This document shows, piece by piece, positions 62,629 to 64,000 of a stretch of DNA of 64,000 nt; the first letter of the stretch is position 1, and every line of letters begins with the position of its first letter. This stretch comes from Flavobacterium aquidurense (GTDB lineage: Bacteria; Bacteroidota; Bacteroidia; Flavobacteriales; Flavobacteriaceae): positions 186,001-250,000 of the forward strand of contig NZ_JRLF01000011.1 of assembly GCF_001404985.1 (NCBI RefSeq), in the 5' to 3' direction. Position numbers and translations under genes: made by a program. The notes beneath the pieces were generated by a model that was not told where the DNA came from, did no database searches, and worked only from the letters and a program-made list of their open reading frames with translations.

Positions 62629-62896
62629 AACAAAATTGGGGACTGTTTCGTGATGTAAAATAATAAAATGTTATACCAATGTTTTTTTCCTGAAGGTTAA
62701 CTTTAAATTAAGGAATGAATGCGTTTGTTTTATTAATACTACTTTTTTGAACTAAAAATGACACTGGGTTTGCGATTTCTTTTTCTTAAACTAACACAAA
62801 AATCAGATGTTGATTTTACTTTAGTATTCTCAAAAACGGCAAACTTCTCATTTGTCAGATCCCTCTTCTATTTCAGTAATTCCTATTCAAACAATT

Positions 62897-63973
62897 ATGA
62901 AACAAACTCTGTTTACATTATTAATTGCCGGTGCTGCAATTAGTAATTCTAATGCCCAAAGCGACAATTTTCAAAAAGGCAATTTAAAGATCAATCAAAT
63001 CCAGGTCATTGGATCACACAATAGTTACCGCCAGAATATTGAACCGGATTTATACAATCTGATTCAGGCAAAAGATACTTCACGTTCTCTAAAAGGCCTT
63101 CAATACACACATATTCCAATTACTGATCAATTGAATAAAGGTTTAAGAAATCTGGAAATTGATGTTCAGGTTGATACTAAAGGCGGAAAATATTTTCACC
63201 CAAAGGGATTGGACATTGCAAAATCAGATAAAGCTTATGACCCGAACGGAGAGATGAAAAAACCGGGTTTTAAAGTTTTTCATATGATCGATATTGATTT
63301 TAGAACGTCCTGTTATACGCTTCAAAATTGTCTTGCCGAATTAAAAAAATGGTCTGACGCCAATCCAGATCACGTTCCGGTCTTTATTACGCTCGAACCA
63401 AAAGATGATGACAGTTTCTTAGGTACAAAAGCGGAGAAATTTACACCAGAAATATTTGATGCCTTAGATGCGGAACTTCGTAAAGGATTGGGCGATAAAT
63501 TGATTACACCGGATATGGTGCGAGGAAAATACAAAACGCTGGAAGAAGCGGTATTACATAATAATTGGCCAACGCTCAAAAAAGCAAAAGGTAAATTTTT
63601 ATTTATTTTGGACAATAACGGAGCCAAAAGAGATTTGTATGCCCAAAATCATCCATCCTTAAAAGGTCGTGCCGCTTTTATCAATGCTGATCCCGGAAAA
63701 CCCGAAGCCGCAACGTTATTCAGGAACAATTCTGAAGATCCTGAAATTGCCAATTTAGTAAAGAAAGGATATATAATAAGAACCAGAGCCGACTCAGATA
63801 CTAAAGAAGCCCGCGCTAATGATTACACTCATTTTGAAGCAGCCAAAAAATCCGGTGCCCAAGTCATCACAACCGATTATTATTTGCCAAGCACTTTATT
63901 CAATTCTCCTTATCAGATAAAATACGATGATGGAACTTATGTGAGAGTTGATCCTGTTAATGGAGGGGAGTAA
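62897..63973 (+). CDS. Secreted Ca2+-dependent phosphoinositide phospholipase C-like protein
   Basis: The 358-residue protein starts at MKQTLFTLL, with a signal peptide to about residue 20; an upstream in-frame ATG would add residues ahead of the signal. The TIM-barrel PI-PLC-C1 pattern is present: IGSHNSYR (catalytic His41), NLEIDVQVDTKGG, FHMIDIDFRTSCYTL and FITLEPKDD. The substrate may be phosphatidylinositol or another phosphodiester. Divergent from the second SusC-type locus, so co-regulation is possible. Confidence 0.87.
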   Translation: MKQTLFTLLIAGAAISNSNAQSDNFQKGNLKINQIQVIGSHNSYRQNIEPDLYNLIQAKDTSRSLKGLQYTHIPITDQLNKGLRNLEIDVQVDTKGGKYFHPKGLDIAKSDKAYDPNGEMKKPGFKVFHMIDIDFRTSCYTLQNCLAELKKWSDANPDHVPVFITLEPKDDDSFLGTKAEKFTPEIFDALDAELRKGLGDKLITPDMVRGKYKTLEEAVLHNNWPTLKKAKGKFLFILDNNGAKRDLYAQNHPSLKGRAAFINADPGKPEAATLFRNNSEDPEIANLVKKGYIIRTRADSDTKEARANDYTHFEAAKKSGAQVITTDYYLPSTLFNSPYQIKYDDGTYVRVDPVNGGE

Positions 63974-64000
63974 GTTTTCAGTCTCAGTATTCAGTATTCA

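Overview
The DNA is AT-rich. It carries two FecI-type sigma / FecR / SusC / SusD sets, a GldA/GldFG-like ABC transporter and promoter boxes of the Bacteroidetes TAnnTTTG type, and genes rarely have Shine-Dalgarno sites. This points to a Flavobacterium-like member of the Bacteroidetes. All genes look chromosomal. I saw no tRNA or rRNA gene, transposase, integrase, phage gene or CRISPR array.

Layout. 1-2122: a truncated secreted GH3 beta-glycosidase, divergent from a Nudix-fold (NrtR-like) regulator, with a perfect palindrome upstream of the GH3 gene. 2461-15341: a seven-gene plus-strand run of ECF sigma, FecR, SusC with STN domain, SusD, ABC ATPase, fused GldF/GldG-like permease and a secreted M16 zinc peptidase. 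This looks like a peptide or protein handling system. 15553-24072: a small secreted protein, an RND efflux operon (adaptor, pump, outer-membrane channel), and a divergent LytS/LytTR two-component pair. 24092-29762: a DUF3861 protein, a dienelactone-hydrolase-like enzyme, two secreted thioredoxin-fold proteins, a patch of immunity-like genes (an unknown protein, a PTH2-like protein, a SUKH protein), and an HxlR regulator divergent from a DsbA-like protein. 29860-32731: a heme oxygenase and bacteriophytochrome light-sensing operon preceded by a 29-bp dyad.

33300-46267: a long minus-strand block. A six-gene operon (YtcJ-like amidohydrolase, DoxX, Dps, DUF1275, HisKA_2 kinase, NtrC-type regulator) is followed by a five-gene quinone-detoxification-like operon (two ring-cleaving VOC dioxygenases, GNAT, carboxylesterase, cupin). 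After it come a GAF-sigma54 activator and two alpha/beta hydrolases. A 20-bp motif shared at 19 of 20 positions lies upstream of the amidohydrolase operon and of the hydrolase pair. 46781-54487: a TPR sensor kinase, a DUF6766 protein, a large KatE-type catalase, a 49-residue lysine-rich protein, an acidic disordered protein, two small membrane proteins and a SpoIIAA-like protein, which reads as a stress-protection region. 54700-63973: a zinc alcohol dehydrogenase, a second complete sigma/FecR/SusC/SusD locus on the minus strand, and a divergent secreted PI-PLC.

The main new observation is at the two FecR-susC junctions. Each has a GC-rich hairpin whose U-tract faces against the operon, with promoter-like boxes (TTG or TTC, 18 bp, then TAnnTTT-) on the antisense strand at the susC start codon. 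Each would give an antisense RNA of about 70 nt covering the susC leader. This resembles the DonS-type antisense RNAs of Bacteroides polysaccharide loci and is a testable prediction here.
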